Under the pieces are notes generated by a model. It did not search any database and was not told where the DNA came from. It worked only from the letters and a program-made list of their open reading frames with translations. This document shows, piece after piece, positions 13,544 to 24,400 of a stretch of 64,000 nt of DNA. The stretch lies in contig JBANDB010000004.1 in NCBI GenBank assembly GCA_037576215.1, forward strand, positions 6,944,001-7,008,000, given 5' to 3'. The position numbers and the translations under genes were made by a program. Each line of letters begins with the position of its first letter. The first letter of the stretch is position 1. The stretch is from Armillaria gallica (taxonomy: Eukaryota > Basidiomycota > Agaricomycetes > Agaricales > Physalacriaceae).

Positions 13544-14175
13544 GTGACTGTTACCAAAGCAGTATTTCTTTATCATGAGCAGCAAAGAAATGAAATTAGG
13601 CAAGGCACCATCATCCCCTTGCAAGGTGTGCAGCAGCTCAAGGCACTGGGACCACGAGTGCCCTTATTGGAACCAATATTTAGAAAAGATGAGGAAGAGA
13701 ACAGCACAAATAGCAGCTCTCCAGATCAACAGAGACACTAACCTAGAAGATGCCTATCACACCACCTACCAGATACTCACCACAGAACAACAAGTCATAT
13801 CAGGACTTGGATCAGAAGGAGAGGTCAGTGAAGGAAAATCAGATTTTCATGAGAGGTCTCAAAATGACCAAATGGCAGAACAGGCCCAGGTTGTAGAGAG
13901 TAAGTCCAAATCCACTACAATCTCCCATAAATCTAAAGAAGAGAGTCCCAAGTGAGCAATAGAAAACACAAGAGTAGTAGAAGCGAACATCAGCTGGAAG
14001 GTGTTTGCAGCCTCCAGAAGTTGCTTCTCTTTGCCCTTTATCGATGAAGAGGAAGAATTCCTGGAAGACATCTTGGCAAAACCACCACCTACAGAAGAAA
14101 AACCAACAAAGCTAACTCCAAAAGAAGGATTAAGGAAGGAGAATCAGCAGCTAGGATACCCATTTTAGCTGTTGA
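13544..14175 (+). pseudogene. gag: gag nucleocapsid with CCHC zinc knuckle
   Basis: A frame covering 13575-13955 contains CKVCSSSRHWDHEC at 13620-13661, a perfect C-x2-C-x4-H-x4-C zinc knuckle of retroviral-type nucleocapsid, which binds element RNA. The segment after it is rich in Lys, Glu and Ser. It lies between capsid-like and protease-like pieces, the normal Ty3/Gypsy order. Stops and frame changes on both sides show decay. Confidence 0.7.
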
Positions 14176-14176
14176 A

Positions 14177-14476
14177 GGATGGGTGGGAAGTGTACAAAAT
14201 AAAAAGATGTACTTGCAACATAATTTCTGCACAGATATCTCTTTGATATCAGAGAAATTCTACAATAACTTAGAAAATGCACCTGCCATTAAAACAGGAA
14301 TGAAACTAGAATTATGGCAACTTACAGATAAAAATACACAACTCCAAGGTTTTGTCCATCTACTAATATTCACTCTCTTGGGATTGGGAGAGCTCTTAGG
14401 AACCAAAGTTGAGGTCTACATAGTAGCAGACATGTCAGTCCTGATACTTCTTGGTGAAGACTACCAACTGAATTAG
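14177..14476 (+). pseudogene. pol: Aspartic protease region of pol
   Basis: The piece at 14183-14476 ends VADMSVLILLGEDYQLN, which resembles the flap-to-C-terminal part of chromoviral retropepsins. A stretch with CTDISLISEKF sits where the Asp-Ser/Thr-Gly active site is expected. That triad is not intact, so the protease would be dead even without the nearby stops. It follows the zinc knuckle and precedes RT, as in Ty3/Gypsy elements. Confidence 0.55.
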
Positions 14477-14759
14477 GAGCTTACCATGAGAAGAAATATA
14501 GAGAATAGTATGACTATTAGCTATGGTAACGGTGATGAAAGGATTGTAAAAACAATCAAGGTGAATAAGAATGAAGAATTCAGGAGGTTGTGAGCTAGTG
14601 TTCAAGCACTGCAAAGCTTTCTCAAAGCGAAAGATCACTAGAGAAGGAAAAATAAACAAGCATGGAAATGCAAAAGAGAAATCAAAGAATAATGGATTGT
14701 TTGCACAAAAAGGGACATCAAAATTGCACCCCATCATTTGTGCAACATAGAGATTAATG

Positions 14760-15227
14760 GCCGGTTTGACAAAGAGAGCGAATGGATAATTGAGAGAAAT
14801 TTGATTTCAAATTCTCCAATCTCCTATCTAGCCATGCCCAATGTACTCATAACTTTGAAAGGAGCCAAGATTCCCATAGCTAACCCTACTTCAGCTAAGA
14901 AAAGATAAAGAAAGGGGATGTACTGGGAATGACTCAAAAACCAGAGGAATTCTTCAACAAGGTAGATGAGGGCCAAGAGGAGGAAATGGACCGAACAACT
15001 GATCTGATGAGAAAATTAGCTAACCCAGAAATCATAAAGAACAAATCTTCAGAGGTAAGCCCTGAAGGCAAGGAATACAGACTGAAAACCACAGCCATGC
15101 CAGACTCTGAAATATATAACTCTGAAGACTTATGGAGCTTACTAGACATAGGAGACTTACAATTGGAGCTGGCCTAAGAAGCTTGGGACATGTTGGAAAG
15201 CCATAAACAAGCTTTCAGGTTCGACGA
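14760..15227 (+). pseudogene. pol: Protease-RT linker and start of RT
   Basis: An open stretch (14929-15177) continues toward RT and ends near 15190-15227 in a segment reading ESHKQAFRFDD. Agaricomycete Gypsy RTs usually have such a segment just before the first conserved RT block. The reading continues at 16601 after the inserted LTR, so 15227/16601 is a break made by insertion, not the end of a gene. Confidence 0.6.
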
Positions 15228-16600
15228 TAATACACCGTCTATGCATTCACACCTAGATTTTGCAATTTTATAATAATACTATTGCATATCTATCTTACAT
15301 TAGTGATACTTAGAGGACTATAGCTGAGGCTTCGAGCTGATAGATAGCTGAGTATGCAGCTAGCAGAGCCAGGACTTAGATGTGATACCACTAGTGGGTT
15401 AAATCTACCAGTCAGCTATACTAGTGACTTGGATACTAGCAGGGCTAAGTAAATATGGCCACTAGTGGATGAGCAATGCAACTAGCACACCAAACAAGAG
15501 GCAGAGGACACAAATCTTGTGAAGTTCAGTTACTCACAGACCAATCTGAGCACAAACACCTAAGTCAGATTAACTAGTTATGCAGAAATCTCGAAACAGA
15601 ACTCAGAATGAATTAATAATGGATTAACCTTGTGGCAGATCTGACTAGTATGATACAGATCTATTGTAATCAGCACTAGTATAGCCGGGCTGTGCCTTTG
15701 ATCATGATTGACAGCTGTTACAGGCATGCTTGCCTAGCTAGTCATTTATCCTTGACACTAGTGGAGCATTGCTGGGACCAGGACATGGAATACAACCACT
15801 AGTTGAGCTCCTAGGCTCACTAGTCAGCAAGCAACTGTTTCTAGACCAACTATTGCATGATTATTCACCATTATTTATGACTAGCCAAGCAATCCTTATC
15901 AATAATACCCCTCTAGTCAGTTATTTATATTTCAATTATACCTTGTTTGTCAGTATATTAGTAGAATAGATGCATGTGTGGCTCAGGAAGGCCATCCCTG
16001 CAATTGTGACCTACTAGTCAGTATCTAGTACTCCAATCAAAGGCTTTTGTGCTTAACCTTGACAAAGTGGCTACTAGTTGCTAAGTTACCCATAGCATTG
16101 AGTGAATAGAAGTGTCTTAGAGCAATCTTTGGTGTCCTGCAAAGGCCAAGAGTGTTTTAAAGTCAGTTCAAGCGAGTTCTTGAAGTTTAAAGTATTATTC
16201 TTAGGCCAAGAGCACCACTAGTCTGCCTAGAAAGTGACTAGTCAAGTGTTTATTCACTTAATTCACTTGTAAGACAGCATAGAGCCAAGAGAGCCACTAG
16301 TTTGAAGCAGTCCCAGTCAGAGTGAGCACAGTAGCTCAAACCAAGTCACTATTTATCCAATTGTGTCTTACCAACCCTGCTAGTGTGAGTAGTACGTTTG
16401 TATAGCTCACAAGTAATAAAATAAAATGTCTTTAAACAACTTTTCTTGATTATTGAAGTCTGCAGAGTGCTTCTATCATACTTGAAATGCCCAAATTCAA
16501 TACATTGGTGATAAGTGTAGAGTTAGTGATAGGTTTAGTGTTGTTGGTGTTCATTGCCAGCCACTAGTCCATTTGCCACTCGCTATTACCAAGCACATCA
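15228..16600 (+). repeat. Solo LTR, family B, copy 1, inside RT
   Basis: This 1373-bp repeat is the reverse complement of 48062-49430. Here it begins TAATACACC (TGATACGCC in the other copy) and ends AAGCACATCA. It splits the RT gene of the retrotransposon. AATAAAATAAAATG lies near 16420, a plausible polyadenylation region. It is full of ACTAGT/CTAGT motifs. The right flank ATGG could be a decayed ACGG, but the left flank (ACGA) is not a clean match. It is heavily CpG-depleted compared with the copy at 48 kb, so it is probably older or more strongly silenced. Confidence 0.8.
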
Positions 16601-16935
16601 ATGGACATTTAGGTAACCACTCTACCAAAGCCAGAATCAGAACACAGAAGGGAGTAGATGCAATAAGCCTACCAATATATGCCTCCTCTCTAGCTAAAAA
16701 CCAGGTCATTGATAAACAGATAGATCTATGGTATGAACAAGGAATTATTGAACCCTTGAAGAGTCCCTGGGTGCCCTGGTGGTGATCACTTACCGAAATA
16801 ATAAACCTCGTTTTTGTGTCGATTATCGAAGATTGAACACTGTAACAATAGCCAACAATTTTCTGATCCTATGACAAACAGACATACTGGCTGCCCTCTC
16901 TGGGGCCCAAGTATTGTCCAGCAACTCACTACAAG
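16601..16935 (+). pseudogene. pol: Reverse transcriptase N-terminal half, palm catalytic core missing
   Basis: The frame resumes with KARIRTQKGVDAISLPIYA and VIDKQIDLWYEQGIIEPLKS, then PRFCVDYRRLN, the classic early RT motifs. After DILAALSGAQVLSS (about 16915) the sequence jumps directly to KVKAITELAHPTKVVKLQTF, which lies well after the catalytic YxDD in related elements. Around 100 residues including the catalytic aspartates are therefore deleted near 16925. This element could not reverse transcribe. Confidence 0.75.
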
Positions 16936-17760
16936 AAAGTGAAAGCCATAACGGAATTAGCTCACCCTACCAAAGTAGTGAAGTTGCAGACCTTCATCAG
17001 GATGGTAGTCTACTTTCAGAGCTTCATTCCATATTTTGCAGACCACATGACACCACTGTTCAACTTGTTCAAGAAAGGAATGCGATGGACCTGGGACCAA
17101 ACCCACAAATACACCTGGATGACAGCTAAAGAAGCATTACAAGAAGTGCCAGTACTCAGTCATCCAATAGAAGGCCTACCATATAGGTTATACACTGATG
17201 CATCTGATGACACAAGTGAACACATCCTACAGCAAGTACAGAAAATCAAAATCCATGATCTCAAAGGGACAAAAGCTTACGAGGTTCTAAGAAAAGCATG
17301 GGATAATAAAGAACCTCTTCCTAAATCATTCAACAAAGTCAACATGAAAAAGGAACACCATGATTATGTGCAAGATTGGGTAGCAGATTTTGAGAGTACC
17401 AATGTATGAGCAGAAAGAGTAATCAGATATTACTCTCACCACTTCTGAAAAGCAGAAGTATGGTATTCTGCAATGGAACAAGAAGCAAAGGCAGCAAAAG
17501 AAGGATTAATACACTTCCAACCTTTCATTGAGAGGGTAAAGACGGCTTTGGTCACCAATCATGCAGTGTTGCAATGGGCAAAGACCTATGAAAATTCAAA
17601 TAGATGGCTTGCAGCATGGGGAACTGTCTTCTTGGCATTTATATCCTATCTTGAAATTATCCACAGACATGGAAGGAAGCACTCCAATGTTAACCCACTT
17701 TCATAGCTACCTCAAGCCTCGCCAAGCCACATATCACTGTGACAGCCAGAAGAAAGCACT
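16936..17760 (+). pseudogene. pol: RT connection and RNase H domain
   Basis: The frame 16939-17409 has LYTDASDD, the first RNase H acidic residue region. It is followed by a lineage-typical insert (IKIHDLKGTKAYEVLRKAW) between RNase H strands. The frame 17473-17706 has AMEQEAKAAKEGLIHFQPF (Glu-containing helix), VTNHAVLQW (normally TDHAAL, so an acidic residue is lost) and HRHGRKHSNVNPLS (normally with VDxLSR). RNase H removes RNA from the RNA-DNA hybrid. Key acidic residues appear to be changed. Confidence 0.72.
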
Positions 17761-18179
17761 CTAACTCCAAGCAATGATCTGATCAAGGTTCAAGAAAATA
17801 AGTTAAATAACCAACTAGTGGCAAAGATCAAGGTGCTAAGGATTTCTCATAAAAATTTAGCAGTAAAGATGAGGGCAATGAAGGGTGATGACTCTGATGT
17901 TGGGGGGAAGGGAACAATGATGATAAGAAGCAAACATAGAGTCACAACCACTTGCTAGGAACCAATCATGATACATCAGGAACTTATCAATTATTGGACT
18001 CCTTATGGAGTGCTCTAAAAGAAATTCCCCTGGCAATACATATTACTATAAATGAGGAATTAAAATGATCATTTATCAAGGAATATAGTAAGGATCAACA
18101 ATTCAAGACTTCTTATCATAAAGCATCTGCAGCAAAGGACTCAAGATCAGCAGGGAAAAGGTTTTTTAAAGATGAAAAT

Positions 18180-19370
18180 GGGTTACTATTCTTCATCAAT
18201 GCAGATTTCCAACCCTGATTGTGTATCTCAAAAGCTCTACAACAAAGCATTCTAATGGAATCACATGAAGCACTATTAGAGACAGCCCACATAGGTCCTG
18301 ATCAACTCTGAAAAAACCTAAGAGTGAGATTTTACTGGAAAAGAATGAAAATAGATATCCAGACCTTCTGCAACTCAAGCGACATATGTCAGAAGATAGA
18401 AAATCCTAACTTCAACAACTTCACTTGTTTTAATTTCCAATCCTGTACCTACCAGACCTTATGAGTCTGTTTCAATAGACTTTAGTATGAACTTACCATG
18501 GTCCAAAGCATACAATGCTATCTTCGTAGCTGTAAACAGAATGACCAAACATGCCCAATTCATGCCAACTACCACTGGCTTAGACGCTGAAGACTTTGGG
18601 ACTCTGTTTACCAAAAATATTGTTACTTGATTTGGCCCACCAACCAGCATTATCACTGACTGTGACCCTTGTTGGATGTCCAAGTTCTGAAAAGCTGTAA
18701 GCAAATCCCTTAGAACACAGATGGCATTATCATCCTCTCACTATCCACAATATGATGGACAAACAGAGATCACCAACAGATTTCTAGAGGTTATGTTAAG
18801 AGCATACATATTCAGAGATAAAATGACTTGGGCTAACTGGCTTCATGTCCTTGAATTTGTGTATAACTCACATGTTAACATGTCAACAGGGTCCACCTCT
18901 TTTTTCTTGCTGCTGGGGTTTCAACCAACTTCCCCATTAGATCAAATTGCATGAGTCAGTTCTAAAGAACATTGCAAGCTAACTTGAGAAGCATCAGAAT
19001 TTGTAAACAACTTACCAGCCCATAGGGAGAGTGCTCGATTGTTGATAGCCTGAGCTCAAGAACTTCAAGCAAGATCATACAACAAGGGCTGTAAGACCTT
19101 CCCAGACTTAAAACCCAGATCTTTAGTACTGGTTAATCCATACAGTCTAAACTGGAAGGAATCTTGAGGAAAGGGTACCAAGCTCATCCAAAGATGAATT
19201 GGCTATTTCGAAGTATTAGAGAAATTAAATCCAAAGGTATACCAATTATGAATGAGTGACAAATACCTCAGAAATCCAGTCTTCAACATAGAACACTTGA
19301 AACTATACCAATCCAGCCCAATTGAGTTTGGAATGTGTAACATACTACTAAAACTAGAACAAGAGGAAAT
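18180..19370 (+). pseudogene. pol: Integrase: zinc finger and DDE core
   Basis: Pieces at 18240-18405 show the H-x-H...C-x2-C N-terminal zinc-binding pattern (SHEALLETAHIG and CNSSDICQK). The core follows at 18455-18960 with SIDFSMNLPWSKAYNAIFV (first Asp), SIITDCDPCW (second Asp; the family usually has SDRDP) and DGQTEITNRFLEVMLRAY (Glu). Integrase inserts the cDNA. Stops at TGA and changed residues make it inactive. A C-terminal segment leads to the chromodomain. Confidence 0.8.
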
Positions 19371-19373
19371 TAC

Positions 19374-19535
19374 AAAGAATTTGAGATCGAGAAGATAGTT
19401 GGGCATCATCAGAAAGGGAGAAGATTAGAACTGTTGGTGTGCTTGTTAGGATATGGGCCATAATTTGACTCATGGGCCACTCTAGCAAATCTGAAAAATG
19501 CACCAGAGATAGTACAAAACTACAGGCAGGAGCCT
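19374..19535 (+). pseudogene. pol: Integrase C-terminal chromodomain
   Basis: Reading in frame gives EFEIEKIVGHHQKGRRLELL, then VCLLGYGP, one stop (TAA), then FDSWATLANLKNAPEIVQNY. This matches the chromodomain layout: an E-x-I-V-x-H start, a strand with LGY, the conserved W in xxSW, and a final helix. It places the element among chromoviruses, whose integrase chromodomain may steer insertion to particular chromatin. In the usual pattern the position after the stop would carry an acidic or Gln residue, so the TAA fits a CAA codon. Confidence 0.75.
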
Positions 19536-19807
19536 ATAGTTATCTCAGTAACCAGACTGCTAACATCATTCATCAATTCTCTCTGTACAGCCACATCATG
19601 GTCTACTCCTGATATTCATCACCTCTCTCTCTGGTCATTCCAGTTCTTCATCACTGAGATTTGCTCACAAGAGTCACAAAGGAGTCATAAGCATGAGGCA
19701 TAGAGACTCAGCCCAAGGTATAAAAAGCTGAAAGTTGGAAGCTAATATACCTTTAACTTCAGATTTTTCTGCAAATTCAAATTAGTAAACTCCCTGCACT
19801 ATTCACT

Positions 19808-21154
19808 ATGTCTTCTACCTTCAACGAATACCTCCTCCTGGAAAAGAATGGAACCATTCCTAGAAGCATTATGCTCTCTCCTGACAGCATCCCCAGACCA
19901 ACAGTACAAGCTTTAAACATGGGATTCTTACTATATCTTATGCTGCCTGCTTTTCATTCAGAGCATGTAAGGAGTGAAATGAAACTTATCAACCTCACCC
20001 CATACCAGCTCGACTCTATGGAGGCATTTTTGGATATAATGGGCAGAGTAGTCACAGTAGATGCTCAGCATTGGTATGAGAAGTATGGGTTGGCAAAAGG
20101 GCCCACTGGTGAATGGGGTTATGATTGGAAGAAATAGGTGGAGGAAGTTCCAGTTATTGATAAAGGTCAAGGCAAAATTTCTATAGACCTAGACATTGCC
20201 AGGAAAATGGCAACTGACCTTCAACTCCTCTACTTGTCTATCAAGGAAATTCAAAGACATCCTGCCTTTGTGGAAGGGACACTACTTCCTGTCTTCCTCA
20301 AAACATTCACCCTCTTTTGGCATGACTTCATGGCAGTCAGACAGATCCACACACTTGTGGGTCTAGCACAGATCTCTTTCTGTACCAGGATCATATTCAT
20401 TAACAGATGGAGACTTGTGATGGGACCTTGATGGGATTCAACTCTATTGCCAGGATGGTTGGAGTTCCTCTGAAGGTTCTGATTGAGTCTTCTCCCTCTC
20501 CGTGGTGCTGTGTTCAATCTAGAACAGACTTTCAATGGTTATGTTCTCAATCACTACCTCAAGCACTTTGGTCCAGTCTTTATCATTAATCCATCACAAA
20601 ACCATGCATAAAAATACTGGCTCCTACGATGTGATCATGACCTTATTTCCATCTACCATTGCTTCAACAATATTAACATGATATGCCTCAACTGTAACCT
20701 ATGTGTTGACGAGATTCCCAGGTTATCAAACATCCTGCATGATATAGCTGCCACCAATAAATCTCTCCAACCCATCTGAATGATCACTCTACAAAGTCAT
20801 CAGCCCTACATTCCCAAATGAACTGAAGTCTACATAAACTTGATGGGTGCTTGAAGACTGATACTGGTCACCAACAGAAATGTGTGGGTGGTATTGTGAT
20901 TCATGTTCATCTATCTTGAGGTGTGAAGATCCATAGGAAGAAGTCCTGGACAAATCGATTTCTTCACTAATTGACCTATTTGCTATTGGGAAAACACTCT
21001 GAAAGCTGCAAAAGCTGCTTCTATATTTGCCTGAGCAGAGGAGGACAGAGACATAGCCTTAATCAGTACCTTTCCAGAGCAATATGCTACTACTTACCAA
21101 CCAACTCATTCTCTGTCCACTAACTTTCTTTCCATTTACATACACATGTACTAG
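19808..21154 (+). pseudogene. Extra ORF 1 of the retrotransposon, function unknown
   Basis: One frame can be followed for about 448 codons from ATG 19808 to TAG 21152, all between integrase and the 3' LTR. It is broken by a dozen or so stops, mainly TGA, with a TAG at 20135. It has no frameshift that I can see. Distinctive parts are ALNMGFLLYLMLPAFHSEHV, WYEKYGLAKGPTGEWGYDW, a middle segment with LFWHDFMAVRQIHTLV, and CLNCNLCVDEIPRL, a possible CxxC-containing metal site. I do not recognise the family. It is not an obvious envelope: there is no signal peptide or C-terminal membrane anchor. Confidence 0.6.
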
Positions 21155-21234
21155 AGGAGAAGTCTCTGCACTCATCATGGCCCCCTCAGCATCGGTGTCG
21201 AGCTCAATTCATGGTATTCTGTCTTGCCCTCCTA

Positions 21235-24200
21235 CAGTTGTGGACAAGCAAAGCCCACCAAAAATCTGACCCATTTTTAGAAGGACCCTGGTCAGCTAAC
21301 CAGCTAGTTTTTTTATATGAAAGTGAAGATATAGACATAATAAAGACATTTTCACAAGCCAATTTTGCATAGCATGACTTTAGGCAAAAATTATCTGGAA
21401 ATTTTAGTGTACCCTCTAAAAGTTGTGGGAAAAACTTCAGAGATAGCACAATTGACTCCTTTTCAAAATCAGCATCTGATAGTGTTAAAATTTTTAAATT
21501 CTATTGAGCCATTCTTCCACAAATCAGACACTATGAAAGGCAGGGGCAGACCTTTAAAGCATGTGAAATGTAATATCACCATACTCCAAAATCAAGGAAT
21601 CAAGATAGTGCCAGTAACAGCTGAAGACCTGGACACCTTGCAGCCAGTTCTGGAAGCCTCACACTCAGAGAGCAAGGATGAGCTTGGCAATTATGTGGAA
21701 ACAACCCTGGATAGCATTGTTTATCTTGAAGTAGACTCTGATTATGATATGGAGGACGATATTGATGAGGGGTGGGATAAGATTGCGATACAGAAGTTTA
21801 ATGATGCTTTGATCAGTCTCATAATCCAAATAGAGGAAGATAAGAGGGATGTGGCAGATGAAGATTGGCTTCCCACTCACCAGCAGAAAGAGTTACAAAG
21901 AGCTAAACAGAAATGAAAGCCAGGTGATGAGTATTCTCATCTCAGAGTGCTTCATAGTGTAACTGATGTCAAAATCAGGGTGGCCATCTGAGTACAAGAA
22001 AGATCCTGATGTAGCCAGCAAGTCACATCATACACAGCAACAATATGCTGATGATATTAGCTGTCAGTTAAAGCTCAATAGTTTCTTAAAGGAACATCAG
22101 AATATTCCATCAAGATTTGAAGAAGCTGGCCTGACACCTCCAGAATCAGAGCCAGTCAGTGAGACTCCTTCTGCAATATCCACTCCCAGGAGGTCCAAGT
22201 CCCCACCACCAGTTGTGCCATGTATCTGATCCACATCTATTTTTTTGACGCCCTATGACTACAATAATGATGGCAAGCCTGAAGAGGCAGCACTAATACA
22301 TGATTGTGATCCTGACAGTGATGATGATACTCCTGTGGAAGCAGACTATGATTCTAATGATTGGGATCACATTCTGGATGAGATGCTCAATGCCAACATG
22401 GAGAACAATGGGGAGACAGCTTGTAGCATGGGTGATCAGGCCAGTATAAGCACACAGATCCATGACTAAAGAGTCTTTCAAGAGTAGATCAAACAGGACT
22501 TGAAAAAGAAGAACATCCCACTCAGTACATACAACCAACTTCTCATTATCCACAACTTCACAACTCTTCAAATCAAAGGGTTCAAGTGCATTGCTGCAAG
22601 TTTTGAAATTGCCCAACAGTGGCATGATGGAGATGGAAATTACTTTGCCCAACATGTTCGAGCCTTAGCACATCATTATCAAGTATTTGAACAGCTGCCA
22701 GAGGAGATATGAGGTGGTCATGCAAATGTGAGATCCCTTTTGAATGATAAGTCAGTGCAGATGGCATGTCAGACATGGTTGAATGAGCAGAAGGTCAGAA
22801 CAATCACTCCCAAGCTCTTTCAAGAAGTGATCAATACAACAATTCTGGCTTCACTTGGCATCCAAACAGGGAAGCCACTTGCTGAGCATACTGCCTGGTG
22901 CTGGCTGATTTGTCTAGGCTATTGGAGAACTCTCATAAAAAAGGGAGTTTACATGGATGGTCATGAGAGACCTGATATAGTGAAGTATTGGGACAATGTC
23001 TTTCTACTGGCCATAGCACTGTATGAAGCTCAAATGACACATTATGAAGGTCTAGATCTCAAGCCCGTGGAACTGCAGCTGCCTCCAGATGTGAAGAAGA
23101 TAATTGCATACTTTCATGATGAGTGCTGCTTTCATGCACTGGATTATAAAAAATCAGCCTGGTTAGAACCATCCAAATCATTCAAATTAAATAATTTGCT
23201 AAAAACTTGTTTTAAGGTTATTGAAAGACCAAACACTGCTTCAACAGAAAAGCTGTGATCATCTGATTCATGTCTCTGATTTTGTTACTGAGAGTACAGG
23301 ACGACTGGTAGAATGGGATTGGAATGGGAATATTATTCAAGATGCATGAGAGATCATCTATCCAAGTGCTGGAGGGGATGTGTAGTGGGATACTCAGCAG
23401 CTCATCAAGCAGGTCAAGCATGCAATGAAGATACATGATGCTGTCAATCTGGGGACAACAGCCTTGTTCATCTTTGATCAATTGTCGGCACATGCATCAT
23501 TGCCACCAGATGCTCTTCATGCCTTTGACATAAACAAATTAAACAGTGGAAAGCAGTGTGTGCAAAAGAATACTGTTATTCCTCAATCCAATCCCTCAGT
23601 CTTGGAACAAGGCTGGCCACAGAAAATGGTCACCAACAAAGGAGAAGCAAAGAGGCTTGAAGCTATACTCATAGAGTGGGGCTTTAATGTTTCCAAAATG
23701 CTCTCCAGTTTGTCCCTTTGAAAAAACTGACTGCTGCATGGCTCAGCTTCTGAGCAAACAGGAGAATTTTGTCAATTAAATTTCCATGCTTGAAAATGGA
23801 ATCAAAGAAGGCAGACATGAGTGCCTGTTTCTACCAAAGTTTCATTGTGAATTAAATCCAATTGAAATGGTAAGTATTAATACTAGTACTCTATAGACTA
23901 CTTTATTCATGAATTCTTTCTAGTATTGAGGCTGGTGCAAATATCGATATCGTCAAATTCCTAAGTGGACCTTTGCCAAGTCAAAGGCTCTTGTTCTGCA
24001 ATACCTTGATGCTTGCCCACTGGACACAATTTGGAGATTTATTAATCGGTCATGGCAATTTATGAGCGCTTACAGAAGAAAATTGATGGGGAAGGCAGTA
24101 GAATAAGCCATGAGACAGCAGAAACAGCATTATGCAGTTTCTAACTGAGCAATGATGGCAATTGAGGCTGTGTTGAATGACTAGATGACATATGACCTAT

Positions 24201-24400
24201 GTCAGAGAGGCTAAAAAGGGTAGACATAATTTGATTTTTTCATCTAAAATTTTGGTGCTGCAAAAATATTATAGGAAAAAATTCGGAGGATGTTTTTTGA
24301 ACATTTTAGGCCTCTGGCTTTTCAAATCTGAACTTGGTTTTGCCCCTAAAAATATAGTTTAGCTGGAAATTAATTGGTTGCCTTTGCTTATCCACAACTG
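21235..24400 (+). mobile_element. Tc1-like DNA transposon, 3166 bp
   Basis: Both ends carry CAGTTGTGGAYAAGCAAAG as an inverted repeat (left 21235-21253, right ending at 24400). They are bordered by TA on each side (21233-21234 and 24401-24402). CAGT-type ends with a TA duplication are typical of the IS630-Tc1-mariner superfamily. Removal restores the reading frame of the surrounding ORF, which independently confirms both borders. The interior encodes a decayed transposase. Confidence 0.85.
21532..24190 (+). pseudogene. DDE transposase of the Tc1-like element (decayed)
   Basis: Pieces in order: KGRGRPLKHVKCN with a long acidic N-terminus (21532-21916); MACQTWLNEQKVRTITPKLF; the block HTAWCWLICLGYWRTLIKKG with YMDGHERPDIVKYWDNVF (22890-23010); FHDECCFHALDYKKSAWL (first Asp, about 23115); ALFIFDQLSAHASLPPDAL (second Asp with His, about 23465); and FHCELNPIEM followed, after a short intron, by W-x-KYRYR (about 23840-23960). 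The Asp, the DQxxxH-like motif and ELNPIE match the catalytic plan of Tc1/IS630-like transposases. This protein type is widespread in agaricomycetes, often as 'hypothetical'. Several TGA stops and frame breaks make it non-functional. Confidence 0.75.
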
